From Olavius algarvensis associated proteobacterium Delta 3 (GTDB taxonomy: Bacteria; Desulfobacterota; Desulfobacteria; Desulfobacterales; CAFBRK01): a stretch of DNA of 64,000 nt. This document shows positions 9,560 through 18,091 of this stretch, in pieces; positions within the stretch are counted from its first letter, which is position 1; each line of letters opens with the position of its first letter. The notes under the pieces were generated by a model. It made no database searches, was not told the origin of the DNA, and saw only the letters and a program-made list of their open reading frames with translations. The position numbers and the translations under genes are program-made. The stretch spans positions 100,513-164,512 of the forward strand of contig CAFBRK010000255.1 in NCBI GenBank assembly GCA_903231505.1, read 5' to 3'.

Positions 9560-10054
9560 ATGCCGATGTTGGCGATCAGCCGTGAAGTCGCAACACTCCT
9601 GGCGGCAGCCATTGTGCTGTCGTTTGTGGGCAACGCGTTGTCGCCGAAAGGCATTGCGTGGCTCGGCGATTGGGATACGCGTTATGGCGTCGTTTCGGCA
9701 AGGGCGAAAGATGACGTGGTCCAGCGCGATCTGGAAATCAAGGACCTCCAGAGCGCGAAAGCGATGTTCGACCAGGGGGACCGGCTGTTTGTCGATGCTC
9801 GCCGAGAGTCAGACTATCTGGGGGGACACATCAGGCGTGCGGTGTCGCTGCCGGTGAACCGGTTTGAATCGCTCATCGGCGACTTCTGGGAGGCCCATCC
9901 CATGGAGACAAACCTCGTGATCTACTGTTCGGGCAGGTTGTGCGAGGACAGCCATCATCTGGCGCAGCTCCTCCTGGACGCGGGATACCAAAATATCCGG
10001 GTATTGATCGACGGGTTTGATGCATGGAAAGAGGCAGGATTCCCGATCGAATGA
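9560..10054 (+). CDS. Membrane-anchored rhodanese-like sulfurtransferase
   Basis: 164 residues with GGAG nine bases before the start. One N-terminal hydrophobic helix (residues 8-30) is followed by a rhodanese domain (about residues 60-162). The active-site loop is YCSGRLCEDS, with the catalytic cysteine of persulfide transfer, and the CH2A-type motif VDARRESDYLGGHI precedes it. The protein probably handles sulfane sulfur at the membrane. Its stop codon overlaps the start of the following DoxX-like gene (ATGA), so the two are translated together. Confidence 0.88.
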   Translation: MPMLAISREVATLLAAAIVLSFVGNALSPKGIAWLGDWDTRYGVVSARAKDDVVQRDLEIKDLQSAKAMFDQGDRLFVDARRESDYLGGHIRRAVSLPVNRFESLIGDFWEAHPMETNLVIYCSGRLCEDSHHLAQLLLDAGYQNIRVLIDGFDAWKEAGFPIE

Positions 10055-10626
10055 CCCCTGGCGATTCCGCCGACGATCTGCAAAGGGTTTTTATTCATGA
10101 GACATTCCCAACGAGCACCATCGGTTACATCCCAGTGGCGAATTTTCTAAAACATCCGGCAACCGAGACGGCGCTGAGGTGGCTGCTGGGCCTGACGTTT
10201 GTCTACAGCAGTCTTCACAAAATAGCCGCGCCGGCGGATTTTGCAAAAATTGTCTATGGATACCTTCTCTTTCCGGATGCTGCGATCAATCTCATCGCGA
10301 TTATGGTGCCGTATTTCGAGCTGGTCACCGGGACCGCACTTCTACTTGGCCTTTACCCGCGTGCGGCCGTTCTGATTACCCTGGTCATGCTGGCAGGGTT
10401 CATGATCGCCATCTCGATCAATCTGATTCGGGGCGTTGAATTCGACTGCGGGTGCTTTTCGACCACCGGGGACAATCGATCCGCTTCGGTTTGGCAGACC
10501 CTGATGCCGGATATCCTTCTTTTTATGATGGGCCTTCAGGTGCTATTTTACAGGGGGCGGCGCAAGTGGTGTATACGCCAGACCGGTGGCCTTCTGAGCA
10601 ACAGGTCTGATGAGTTGGGGTTCTGA
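10051..10626 (+). CDS. DoxX/MauE-like membrane protein
   Basis: 191 residues from the ATG that overlaps the rhodanese stop. Four transmembrane helices are visible (about residues 35-55, 75-100, 105-125 and 145-165), with the MauE/DoxX pattern of a conserved cysteine pair after helix 3 (EFDCGCFS). Such proteins act in membrane redox or disulfide/sulfur chemistry; the coupling to a rhodanese supports a role in sulfur handling, but the substrate is unknown. An upstream ATG at 10024 would add nine residues inside the rhodanese gene and is less likely. Confidence 0.8.
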   Translation: MTPGDSADDLQRVFIHETFPTSTIGYIPVANFLKHPATETALRWLLGLTFVYSSLHKIAAPADFAKIVYGYLLFPDAAINLIAIMVPYFELVTGTALLLGLYPRAAVLITLVMLAGFMIAISINLIRGVEFDCGCFSTTGDNRSASVWQTLMPDILLFMMGLQVLFYRGRRKWCIRQTGGLLSNRSDELGF

Positions 10627-10750
10627 AACCATCTCATCGGACAGCCGTCATCTCTTACAGGGTTCTTCGGTGAAACCGGTTGCGATATCCCATGCGACGC
10701 TGCAGCCGGGCCGGTACCCATCCCTGAAAAGATTTCACATTACATTCGGG

Positions 10751-11089
10751 TCAGGAGTTGCTGGCCCGGTAGAAGATGATATTTGCCTTTTCATAGGTGG
10801 CCAGCCCTTCTGAGATGGCAAATTCGATGGTGGACAAAAAATCATGCAGTTTGTCTTCCACGTCGACCAATTCGATGATAACGGGCATATCCTCCGACAA
10901 CCTCAGAATTTTAGATGTTTTGATGACGCTGTGGGCGCCGAATCCCATCATTCCGCGGAGGACTGTCGCACCGGCCAGGCCGTATTCGCGTGCCTGCATG
11001 ACGATCCATTCATAGAGGGGTTTCCCCTTGTACTTGTGCGCCTCGCCGATGAATATCCGCAGCAGCGATCCTTCTTCGGGCAGTTTCAT
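10751..11089 (-). CDS. DUF190 family protein
   Basis: 112 residues. Start chosen at 11089, where GGAGGT lies seven bases upstream; it begins MKLPEEGSLLRIFIGE. The typical DUF190 features are LYEWIVMQAREYGLAGATVL and RGMMGFG, a PII-like ferredoxin-fold domain. These proteins are commonly encoded beside CrcB fluoride channels, as here: the crcB stop lies 5 bp before this start. A regulatory or fluoride-sensing role is an inference from that pairing. Confidence 0.85.
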   Translation of the reverse strand: MKLPEEGSLLRIFIGEAHKYKGKPLYEWIVMQAREYGLAGATVLRGMMGFGAHSVIKTSKILRLSEDMPVIIELVDVEDKLHDFLSTIEFAISEGLATYEKANIIFYRASNS

Positions 11090-11094
11090 GGGAT

Positions 11095-11478
11095 CTACCT
11101 CCAGATCGCGAATCCGATCACCCGGCCCAGCCAAACGGCCATCAGGCCGAGTACGAGGTGGGCCCCCACATTGATCAACGCCGGCAGGTAGCTGGATCCG
11201 CGCATCAGCTCAAATGTTTCGTTACCGAAGGTGGAATAGGTGGTAAAGGCGCCCAGAAGACCGATCATCAAAAACACCCGTGCTTCCACCGAAAACATGG
11301 CCCGGTACTCTACAAGATAAGACAAAAAACCGATCAGGAGACAGCCGATCACGTTGACGCCCAACGTGCCGATCGGAAACAGGGCGCTTTTCGATAGTCC
11401 TTGAATCGCGCCACCGACAACGTACCGCAATATCGCTCCAATAAATCCTCCCATGCCGATGAGCAGTACTTTGACCAC
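11095..11478 (-). CDS. crcB: CrcB/Fluc fluoride ion channel
   Basis: 127 residues from a GTG start preceded by GGGAGGGGGG. Four transmembrane helices; signature residues GGFIGAILRY near the N-terminus, GTLGVNVIGCLLIG in helix 2 and GLLGAFTTYSTF in helix 3, where the Fluc central sodium/fluoride track lies. CrcB exports fluoride as a dimer. The gene is followed by DUF190 with almost no gap. No fluoride riboswitch was recognised upstream, perhaps because a transposon end lies only 37 bp before the start and separates the gene from its former leader. Confidence 0.93.
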   Translation of the reverse strand: MVKVLLIGMGGFIGAILRYVVGGAIQGLSKSALFPIGTLGVNVIGCLLIGFLSYLVEYRAMFSVEARVFLMIGLLGAFTTYSTFGNETFELMRGSSYLPALINVGAHLVLGLMAVWLGRVIGFAIWR

Positions 11479-11514
11479 GCCCCCCCTCCCTGATCTATCT
11501 ACCCCACCTTCAAA

Positions 11515-12554
11515 AAAAGGGGTCAAACCTTGATCTGTGATTTAATTGAGTTCAACAGCTTTTTTACTTCACCGTTTTTTGATAGCTGGGTTTCAAACAA
11601 TCGGATACGGCGGCTAATGGACGAGTAGGACAGCCCAAACAGTCGACCGATTTCCGAGTTTGTGTAGTTTCCAGTTTGCCAAAGCAAATAGATAAGCAGG
11701 TCCCTTTTTCTTGCATCATCTTTCTTGATTCGACGAGCGATTCTAAATCCGTCAATGTCACAGTCTAATATAGAAACCGCTGAATTCAGAATTTCCTGAG
11801 GATCTCTGTCCTTTACTAAGCGCGTTTGGGCAGGTATTTCAGCAGTCGCCTTGCCGTCAATAAATGAACTCTTAATGTATTCTGCAAACTTAGGCGTTCC
11901 CAAAAGAAGACCATACCGGATTTCTTCTATAACACTTTTCTTTTCATCAGAATACTTTTGTGCACGGTTTCTATATCCGCGATGTTTATCAGGCTCACCT
12001 ATTTGAGACAAAATGAATTCTGTGTTGAGCCATGTCGGCTGATTCAGTTGATAAGCATATGCCGGATAACTGCTCCAGCGATAATTCACGAGCCTGTAAA
12101 CCAACCCCGCCCTCATGGGATTTCTGTGGATGTAGTAGGACAGTCTTAACAAGTATGCGTCGTTTTCCACCAGGATGCTTTTATAACGGCCTTGGAACAG
12201 ATGACCCTTCCGTGAATGCCTTATATTGAATTGGATCGTGTAGGTCGTTCCGAACCACTGCATGCTTTTCGATAAATTGGCTTCCGGTGTTCGAATCAAG
12301 AGGTGATAGTGCGTATCCATCAACACGAAGGCGAATATATCTGTGTTAAAACGCTCCGACATCCGGCCGAGGATATTCAGAAAGGAATGACGGTCCGCAT
12401 CTGTCAAAAAGATGCGCTGACTTTCGTTGCCCCGGGAGAAGACATGGTATAAAGCGCCTTCAAATTCAATACGCCATGGCCGTGCCATACGAATACCTAA
12501 AAGGAATACACGTGGCTGTCAATATTAATCACAGATCAAGGTTTGACCCCTTTT
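11515..12554 (-). mobile_element. RAYT-carrying element with perfect 28-bp terminal inverted repeats
   Basis: A 1040-bp unit: one Y1-type transposase gene bounded by identical inverted ends of 28 bp at 11515-11542 and 12527-12554. The left end starts AAAAGGGGTCAAACC and the right end is its exact reverse complement, finishing GGTTTGACCCCTTTT. No target-site duplication is evident. The left repeat contains the transposase stop codon; the right repeat contains the last codons and stop of the neighbouring lipoprotein gene. Perfect identity of the ends suggests recent insertion or ongoing selection on the ends. Confidence 0.8.
11523..12488 (-). CDS. REP-associated tyrosine transposase (RAYT), Y1 HUH family
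   Basis: 321 residues. The N-terminal Y1_Tnp domain (residues 1-~150) shows YHVFSRGNESQRIF, the metal-binding HUH motif THYHLLIRTP, GHLFQGRYKSILVE, and the conserved RLSYYIHRNPMRAGL stretch that carries the candidate catalytic tyrosine. Residues ~240-310 form a DnaA-like helix-turn-helix (YTNSEIGRLFGLSYSSISRR), common in long RAYT proteins. RAYTs nick single-stranded DNA at palindromic ends. The gene reads toward crcB, and its stop TGA is inside the left terminal repeat. Confidence 0.92.
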   Translation of the reverse strand: MARPWRIEFEGALYHVFSRGNESQRIFLTDADRHSFLNILGRMSERFNTDIFAFVLMDTHYHLLIRTPEANLSKSMQWFGTTYTIQFNIRHSRKGHLFQGRYKSILVENDAYLLRLSYYIHRNPMRAGLVYRLVNYRWSSYPAYAYQLNQPTWLNTEFILSQIGEPDKHRGYRNRAQKYSDEKKSVIEEIRYGLLLGTPKFAEYIKSSFIDGKATAEIPAQTRLVKDRDPQEILNSAVSILDCDIDGFRIARRIKKDDARKRDLLIYLLWQTGNYTNSEIGRLFGLSYSSISRRIRLFETQLSKNGEVKKLLNSIKSQIKV

Positions 12555-13445
12555 ACCCGAGCTGTCGATTAACTCGAGGTGTAACTGATTTTCGTGAACG
12601 TAAAACGTGTCGGCGGCAAGAATATCCTGTGTGAAGATGTTTTCCAGCGATGTCGGCGAATAGGCTGCCATTGTGGCGTAAGTGATTTCTACGGATATCC
12701 GGTTCCGGTGCACCGTGAAGACGCCTCCGGCGGTGTTGCAGTCGGCCAACACGCGTATCTGGCCGTCTTCCACAAATTCAATGGTATACTGGTCCGGATT
12801 GGGCGGGGTCGTATCGCCGGCGTTGTCATGCCGGGTCCCACGCCATTTCCAAACCCTGCCGGTGAGCGCCATGGCCGCCCGGGGAAGTGTTTTCCGGAGC
12901 CGCCCGTTTTGTACCAGAAATCGCGTGCTTGACTTTCGGGTCGGACAACACATGGGATCGCCCGGGCCATGGGTAATCATATCCATCCGTATGCTGTTTC
13001 CGTCGAGAGCAAGATCGGTCACACGGATACGATCTCCCAGGAGGACGCTATCGATCATCTCCCACTCGTCGTTGGGTCGCTGCAGCACCGCCAGATCGTA
13101 GAAGCTGCCGCTGCCACCCGGCTCCGTGACCAGAACGACTGGCGCGGATTGCCGTCCCGCCAGGTTGCCGGCAACGATGTGGTCGGTTAGCCGAACCACG
13201 ACTTCGGAAGCGGCCCCCGGTGCGGCCGGTTCGCGGTAGGTGCCGTCTTTCATGGGAGCATACCCGGAATCGGTCCATTCCGAGAGGAACATGCGGTTCC
13301 CCAGTTCTTCCCACAGTATCTTCTCCTGCCGGGACGCGGCGCAGCCGAAAAAGAGGACACCGGTCGCCAGGAATACCGCCGTAACCCACCACCGGCAGAC
13401 CCTGGCCGGAATCTTCACTCGGGTTGTGAAAGTGCTTTCGGACAT
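12525..13445 (-). CDS. META-domain lipoprotein with transposon-altered C-terminus
   Basis: 306 residues from the ATG at 13445 (a further ATG at 13463 is possible). A signal peptide ends in the lipobox LFFGCAAS, so it should be a lipoprotein. A C-terminal META (DUF306) domain starts near LTGRVWKWRGT and includes VLADCNTAGG and AADTFYVHENQLHL. The last nine residues (KRGQTLICD) and the stop are encoded by the right terminal repeat of the adjacent RAYT element, so the original end of the protein was replaced. META proteins such as HslJ are heat-shock or stress envelope proteins; the exact role here is unknown. Confidence 0.75.
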   Translation of the reverse strand: MSESTFTTRVKIPARVCRWWVTAVFLATGVLFFGCAASRQEKILWEELGNRMFLSEWTDSGYAPMKDGTYREPAAPGAASEVVVRLTDHIVAGNLAGRQSAPVVLVTEPGGSGSFYDLAVLQRPNDEWEMIDSVLLGDRIRVTDLALDGNSIRMDMITHGPGDPMCCPTRKSSTRFLVQNGRLRKTLPRAAMALTGRVWKWRGTRHDNAGDTTPPNPDQYTIEFVEDGQIRVLADCNTAGGVFTVHRNRISVEITYATMAAYSPTSLENIFTQDILAADTFYVHENQLHLELIDSSGKRGQTLICD

Positions 13446-13550
13446 GTCCGTGTCTCTTGGCATGCTGCAGGTTCGGCGTGGCCACCCCGTATCGTACAGT
13501 GAATCTTCAGTCCCACGCTGAAGAAGGACCATGCCGCCATCGCTATAGAT

Positions 13551-14771
13551 CTACAGGACCAAGCAGTCCGCTACCAGCTCCCAGAGATATTTTACCTGCA
13601 AAGCGTCCATGTCATAATGCTCTTTGATGTTGTTGAGCTGACCGTGGCAGCTATGGCAGGGAACCACCAGCATCCGGGCGCCGGTACCTTTGATTTGATC
13701 CATTTTTTTCCGGCCGTAGAAGATGCGTTCATCGTTGTATCCGGTGGTCAGGGTGCCCCCGCCGCCGCCACAACAAACCTGGTCCATCCGGGTCGGATGA
13801 AGTTCCCTCCAATCTTTCATACACTGGGAAAGGATCCATCGCGGCTCTTCGAAGAAACCGTGCCCAAAGCGCATCTGGGCCTTTCGCCCGTAATTGCAGG
13901 GATCGTGATAGGCTGTCGGCTGGGTGAATCGGAATTTGTCGAGGTGGATACGGCCGCTCTGGATATAGTCGATGAGCAGATCAAAGACGGTCACGAAGTT
14001 AAATTTCTCCAGCGCTTCAGGGTAGTATTTTTCAAACCCGGACCGGGTTGACAGATAGGCATGGCCTCATTCGGGCCAGAGCAACGTGTCGATCTCCAGT
14101 CGCTCCATCTGTTCGATGATGCGGCCCGCCATGACCTTCATGGCCTCATTATCCCCTGTAAAATACCCCCAGCTGGTGCCCTCCCAGTTCTCCGAGGCCA
14201 CGGTCCAGTCCTCTTGTGCCGCGTGGAAGATCTTCCACCAGTGTTTCAGATCGTCGGTGTGGGTATTGACCAGCTTGTTGTGGATCGTGGTCAGCAGTCG
14301 AGCGCCTTTCTTGTCGATGGGCACTTTGAAATCGCCATAACCCTCTTCCTCGGCGAGTTCCTCTGCCACGTCCTCCAGGATAAAGATAAAATCCTCCCTG
14401 GGCAGCCGGAGGTTGTTGCCGGTGTCCAGGGCAGCCTCGAGACCTTTGTGGAGAACCCCGGGAACGTCCGCCCGCGGTCGAAGGGACCGGACGTTTCGTA
14501 CGGCATCTGCGATGTGGATCTCCATGGGGCACACGTGCTCGCATTTACCGCACATGGTGCATATCCAGGGCCAGCGGGAGACCACTAGGTCATCATCGAG
14601 CCCGAAGGAGATCATGCGGATCATCTTCCGGGGGTCGAAGCCATCCACGCCGGATACCGGGCAGGCACTGGAACAGAGTCCGCATGTGATGCAATAATCC
14701 TGTGAATGCGGCCAGGATCGACACCGGCCGAATTCTAATTGCGTCATTTCCATTCGATCTTCAGAATCCAT
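13551..14771 (-). CDS. Selenocysteine-containing DsrK/TmcB/HdrD-like Fe-S subunit
   Basis: 406 residues when the in-frame TGA at 14067-14069 is read as selenocysteine (residue 235). The start at 14771 has GGAGGA nine bases upstream. Two [4Fe-4S] motifs lie near residues 27-80 (CITCGLCSSACP and CTMCGKCEHVCP), followed by CCG-type regions. The frame reads LLWPE-Sec-GHAYL, where homologues such as DsrK, TmcB and HdrD have PECGHA; the other ligands remain as cysteines (C292 in HDPCNYG, C333/C334 in VCCGGGGG, C372/C375 in PCHSCH). So Sec replaces the first cysteine of the noncubane-cluster motif. The gene is third in an operon after two HdrA-like genes and probably encodes their thiol/disulfide or electron-accepting subunit. 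Without Sec insertion it would end at residue 234. Confidence 0.85.
14031..14069 (-). promoter_or_regulatory. Candidate bacterial SECIS hairpin
   Basis: Directly after the in-frame TGA on the minus strand lies a hairpin with stem AACCC/GGGTT and apical loop GGTCC, starting 22 bases after the TGA. Bacterial SECIS elements recognised by SelB sit about 16-37 bases after the UGA and need a small loop with G and U, as in the GGUCU loop of E. coli fdhF. An extra unpaired U can extend the stem by a C-G pair. This supports recoding rather than termination. Confidence 0.65.
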
Positions 14772-14833
14772 TTTTTTGTCCTCCGGATCGCTTGCATCCC
14801 CTTCCCGCCGGAGACGGCGACGCTGTGTGGTCG

Positions 14834-16441
14834 TTACCGGAGATGATGCCATGGCTTTATCGGACTGGGGCCCAGTCCCCGCAACGTGGTTTCAAACCCG
14901 GTGAGAATATCGGCAAACTCTCTTCCCATGTTGGAGGCCAGGGCACACCGTTTCAGGCGTTCCGTTGAAAATCCCGTTTGTCGGAAAACCTCCGATAGCT
15001 GTTCCATCCGGTGTTTCGCATATTCGTTGCCCCGGCTGGAATGGCAATTGTCCCTGTGGCAGGTGATTGCCAGCACGCCGTCGGCACCCCGCTGAAACGC
15101 AGCGAAGAAATGATCATAGGACAGGATGCCGGCACAGGGCACCTCGACAACGGTGAGGCGCTCGGGCAGCGCACACCCCATGCAGCGGGCCAAATCCGCC
15201 GCCGCTGTGCCCGAACGGGTGCAACAGAAGGCGACGATGGTTGGCGCGACGTCCTGCTGCCGGGCATCCGAACTTCTATCCATGGTAACGTGCCGGCTCA
15301 GTTCGACCGCATCCAGGCCCGTGATGCGGATGGCATGACGGGGGCATTCGGCAGTGCAAATACCGCAGCGCTCGCAGGCGTCCGGCATGACCGTCACCCG
15401 GCCCTCCACATGTATGGCCCCATGGGGACATATGCGAAAGCAGGTCAAACACCGGACACACTGCCACCGATCGATTACGGCACGATCATCCGTTTCGCAG
15501 GCACCACCCTGGATTTCATTTGCCGCAATGGCCGCATTGCCGGCATCCATCCGGTGATCCCTGCCGGACCCTATCGACCGGGCGGGGCCGGCGACGAATA
15601 TCCCTTTGCGGTTTGTCTGCACGGCCAGCCTGTGGACATTGTCTCCCTGGAGAAAACGGTTTGAATCTGTTTCTATTCCCAGGCGGCGCCCGATGTCGAT
15701 GGCCACATCCGAGGGCCGGATGGTCTCATCGACGACCACGGCATCCGGTGCCAGGGTGAGGGGCATCCCGGTGATGTCATCGTCGAATTCCATGGAAACG
15801 CTGCCGTCCCGACCCTGGCGGATCTCCGGCCCGATGTCCCCAAACTTCACATAGATGGTTCCTGCCGCCTTGGATTCCCGGTACAGCGCTTCGAGGCCGT
15901 CGGCAGCCACTTTCAAATTCCGGGTCAGTATATAGGTCTGCACATCGTGTTCGTTCTGGAGGAGGATGCTTCGGCGCATGATCTCTTCACTGATCACCGG
16001 ATGGCTCTCAGTGTTCAGGCCGTTCAGAAAGACCAGATGCCGAACCTGTTCAAAGGGATCGGGACCATCCCCGTCGAGGGACGCGCAAAGATCCGAGAGG
16101 GAGAACACACAAGGGGCGGGAGAGAGATCGTATTCCCCGAAGTTCGGTATGCGGACATCCCTTTCAGCCACCACGATGGCCGTCGGCTGCAGGGTGACAT
16201 GTTCACCGTGGACGCTCATACGGACCGAAAAGGTGCCTGGGGCACCATCCAGATCGAGCACCCGGGCATCGCCCAGGATCCTGTCGGAGCCTATGGTCTC
16301 AACAAACGGCTGCAGATCGCTTAGGGGTTCAGCGGCCGCCACGACGACATCTCTTCCCACCGCGGACAGATCCCTGGCGATGTACGCCGCGCACCGGGTG
16401 GCTCCCAGGACCAATACCGGATTATGTACTTGTTTCTGCAC
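14834..16441 (-). CDS. HdrA/QmoB-like flavoprotein with C-terminal MvhD domain
   Basis: 535 residues. The N-terminal part resembles the HdrA/QmoB flavin domain (PVLVLGATRCAAYIARDL; later GIFVAGPARSIGSG). Two [4Fe-4S] motifs follow near residues 325-375 (CVRCLTCFRICP and CERCGICTAECP), then an MvhD/FlpD-type domain from about residue 405 (IVAFCCTRSG, VEVPCAGIL, ITCHRDNCHSSRGN). In QmoB this combination links flavin, Fe-S centres and a 2Fe-2S-like domain. It follows the HdrA/QmoA-like gene by 54 bp and precedes the selenoprotein gene, so the three likely form one cytoplasmic complex. Confidence 0.85.
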   Translation of the reverse strand: MQKQVHNPVLVLGATRCAAYIARDLSAVGRDVVVAAAEPLSDLQPFVETIGSDRILGDARVLDLDGAPGTFSVRMSVHGEHVTLQPTAIVVAERDVRIPNFGEYDLSPAPCVFSLSDLCASLDGDGPDPFEQVRHLVFLNGLNTESHPVISEEIMRRSILLQNEHDVQTYILTRNLKVAADGLEALYRESKAAGTIYVKFGDIGPEIRQGRDGSVSMEFDDDITGMPLTLAPDAVVVDETIRPSDVAIDIGRRLGIETDSNRFLQGDNVHRLAVQTNRKGIFVAGPARSIGSGRDHRMDAGNAAIAANEIQGGACETDDRAVIDRWQCVRCLTCFRICPHGAIHVEGRVTVMPDACERCGICTAECPRHAIRITGLDAVELSRHVTMDRSSDARQQDVAPTIVAFCCTRSGTAAADLARCMGCALPERLTVVEVPCAGILSYDHFFAAFQRGADGVLAITCHRDNCHSSRGNEYAKHRMEQLSEVFRQTGFSTERLKRCALASNMGREFADILTGFETTLRGLGPSPIKPWHHLR

Positions 16442-16494
16442 GTCAGTACTCCATCACACCGGTCACATCACATGGCGCCGAATCCCTTCGAAGA

Positions 16495-17745
16495 TCATTC
16501 CGGCGCTTCACTGCCCGAGGTTGCGTGGGTGCCCCTAAGGTATGAGTACACCGCCCAGGCCGTGTCACCGGCGCCGGCAACGGATTCGGCAATGCCCATC
16601 GGCCCCTGTACAGCACCGGCTGTAAATATGCCGGGGCCTTCTTCGGCGGGTAAGGCAAAGCCGTTTTCCGACAGGGGCAGGGCCAGGGTCCGGGAGAATT
16701 TGCTGAAATCGTCGCAGGGCTGTATACCGATGGAAAGGACCACCAGATCAAATTCAGCATCCATGGACCGGTGTTCTTCATTATTGAAGAACGTCATCTG
16801 AAGGTTTTGATGTTCGTTCCGAACGATATCCCCGGGGATCGCCCGTATAAAGTGGAGTTCTTCCCTGGACTCCTTGTAGAAGCTTTCGAAATCCCTGCCA
16901 AAGGTCTGGATGTCGATATAAAACACGGATATATCCGTATCCGGCTGCTGCCGCTTGATTCTCATCGCCATGCGCAGGGCCGAAGCGCAGCAGACTTTGG
17001 AACACCACAGGTGGTTGAGCTTCCCATCCCGGCTCCCGACACATTGGACAAAGGCCATGGTGTGGGGCGCCTCTCCGGTGGAGGGCCGGATAACACGACC
17101 TTCCCGGCGGAGCATCCGTTCCAACTCCAGGTTGGTCACCACGTCCGGAAACATCCCGTAGCCGTATGGTTTGTCTGCAGGATCAAAGGCCTTGAATCCG
17201 GTGGCGACGACGACCGCATCCACCTCCCCGGTCTCCGTTTCCGGTTCCGCCTCAAGGGTGATGGCACCCTCCGGACACGCATCCCGGCACTTCGCACAGG
17301 ACCTGTCTTTCATGTAGAGACAGGCGGTTTCCCGGATGGCGAAAAAGGGTGAGTGGTGTGCGGAGTATCCTCTCCGAATGGCGCCGTCGGCCGGGCAGAT
17401 CTCCCTGCACGTGCCACAGTCGGTACATTTCTGCGGATCCATGTAGTGTGGTGAACGATGGACCCGGTAATGGAAACGGCGGTTTCTCTGGATGCGATCG
17501 ACCCGGCAACCGGTCATCATGTGAATGCCCGGGTGGGCCAACGCCAGTTTCAGCTTTTCTTCCACCACGCAGGCCCCGCATTTCACGCATTGATCAGCGG
17601 CCTTACAGGAAAACTGAATACCATGTCCTCCGAGAAAATCGGATTTTTCCACGACGACCGTCTCGATGCGGTACCGGGCCAGAGCGAGGGATACCGAGAG
17701 GCCGGCGACGCCGCCGCCGATGATCAGAACCTTTTTGTTTTCCAT
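16495..17745 (-). CDS. HdrA/QmoA-like FAD and Fe-S subunit
   Basis: 416 residues. The N-terminal FAD-binding motif IGGGVAGLSVSLALA is followed by the HdrA cysteine region (FSCKAADQCVKCGAC) and a ferredoxin domain (CTDCGTCREICP and CAKCRDACP). Length matches QmoA (about 410 residues) better than classical HdrA (about 650). AMAF-type residues AFVQCVGSRD and CSKVCC are also HdrA hallmarks. It starts the three-gene operon that runs left. The complex is probably soluble, since no membrane cytochrome subunit is encoded nearby, unlike QmoABC. Confidence 0.87.
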   Translation of the reverse strand: MENKKVLIIGGGVAGLSVSLALARYRIETVVVEKSDFLGGHGIQFSCKAADQCVKCGACVVEEKLKLALAHPGIHMMTGCRVDRIQRNRRFHYRVHRSPHYMDPQKCTDCGTCREICPADGAIRRGYSAHHSPFFAIRETACLYMKDRSCAKCRDACPEGAITLEAEPETETGEVDAVVVATGFKAFDPADKPYGYGMFPDVVTNLELERMLRREGRVIRPSTGEAPHTMAFVQCVGSRDGKLNHLWCSKVCCASALRMAMRIKRQQPDTDISVFYIDIQTFGRDFESFYKESREELHFIRAIPGDIVRNEHQNLQMTFFNNEEHRSMDAEFDLVVLSIGIQPCDDFSKFSRTLALPLSENGFALPAEEGPGIFTAGAVQGPMGIAESVAGAGDTAWAVYSYLRGTHATSGSEAPE

Positions 17746-18091
17746 GTTTTTTTACCTGTGGGCGGTCCAAGCTCAGCATGGACTACTAGATTGGGTCGAA
17801 CCCTGTCAAGGCGCCACCATGTGGCCTTTCCTTGCGGCCTCGATTCATACGGGACCTAGCTGGTTGCCTTCAACTGAACATACGGCGTCAACCCGACCAA
17901 GACGTTGCGGCAGACCGTTGACGACGCTCAAAATCATCTATAACGTGATGGATTATCCAACACCATAGCGTGCACGTTCCCCAACCGGGGGCATTCTATC
18001 CGCCCCTTTTTTGTATTGCAAATTGATCGGGGATTCATTATCGTATGGGTAGCCCCATGAAGTTACCCACGGCCCTACCAGAGGACGCCCC
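17746..18091. other. Divergent intergenic region (346 bp)
   Basis: Lies between the HdrA/QmoA-like gene (minus) and an orphan gene (plus), so it should contain both promoters. A GC hairpin with T-run (GGGGC, loop, GCCCCTTTTTT) is seen at about 17984-18012 and could be a terminator-like or leader structure for the plus strand. No open frame or known RNA was recognised. Confidence 0.4.

Noticed and set aside
11479..11514. Fluoride riboswitch before crcB
   Set aside because: Only 36 bp separate the crcB start from the transposon end, and neither this stretch nor the element shows the fluoride aptamer's conserved blocks.
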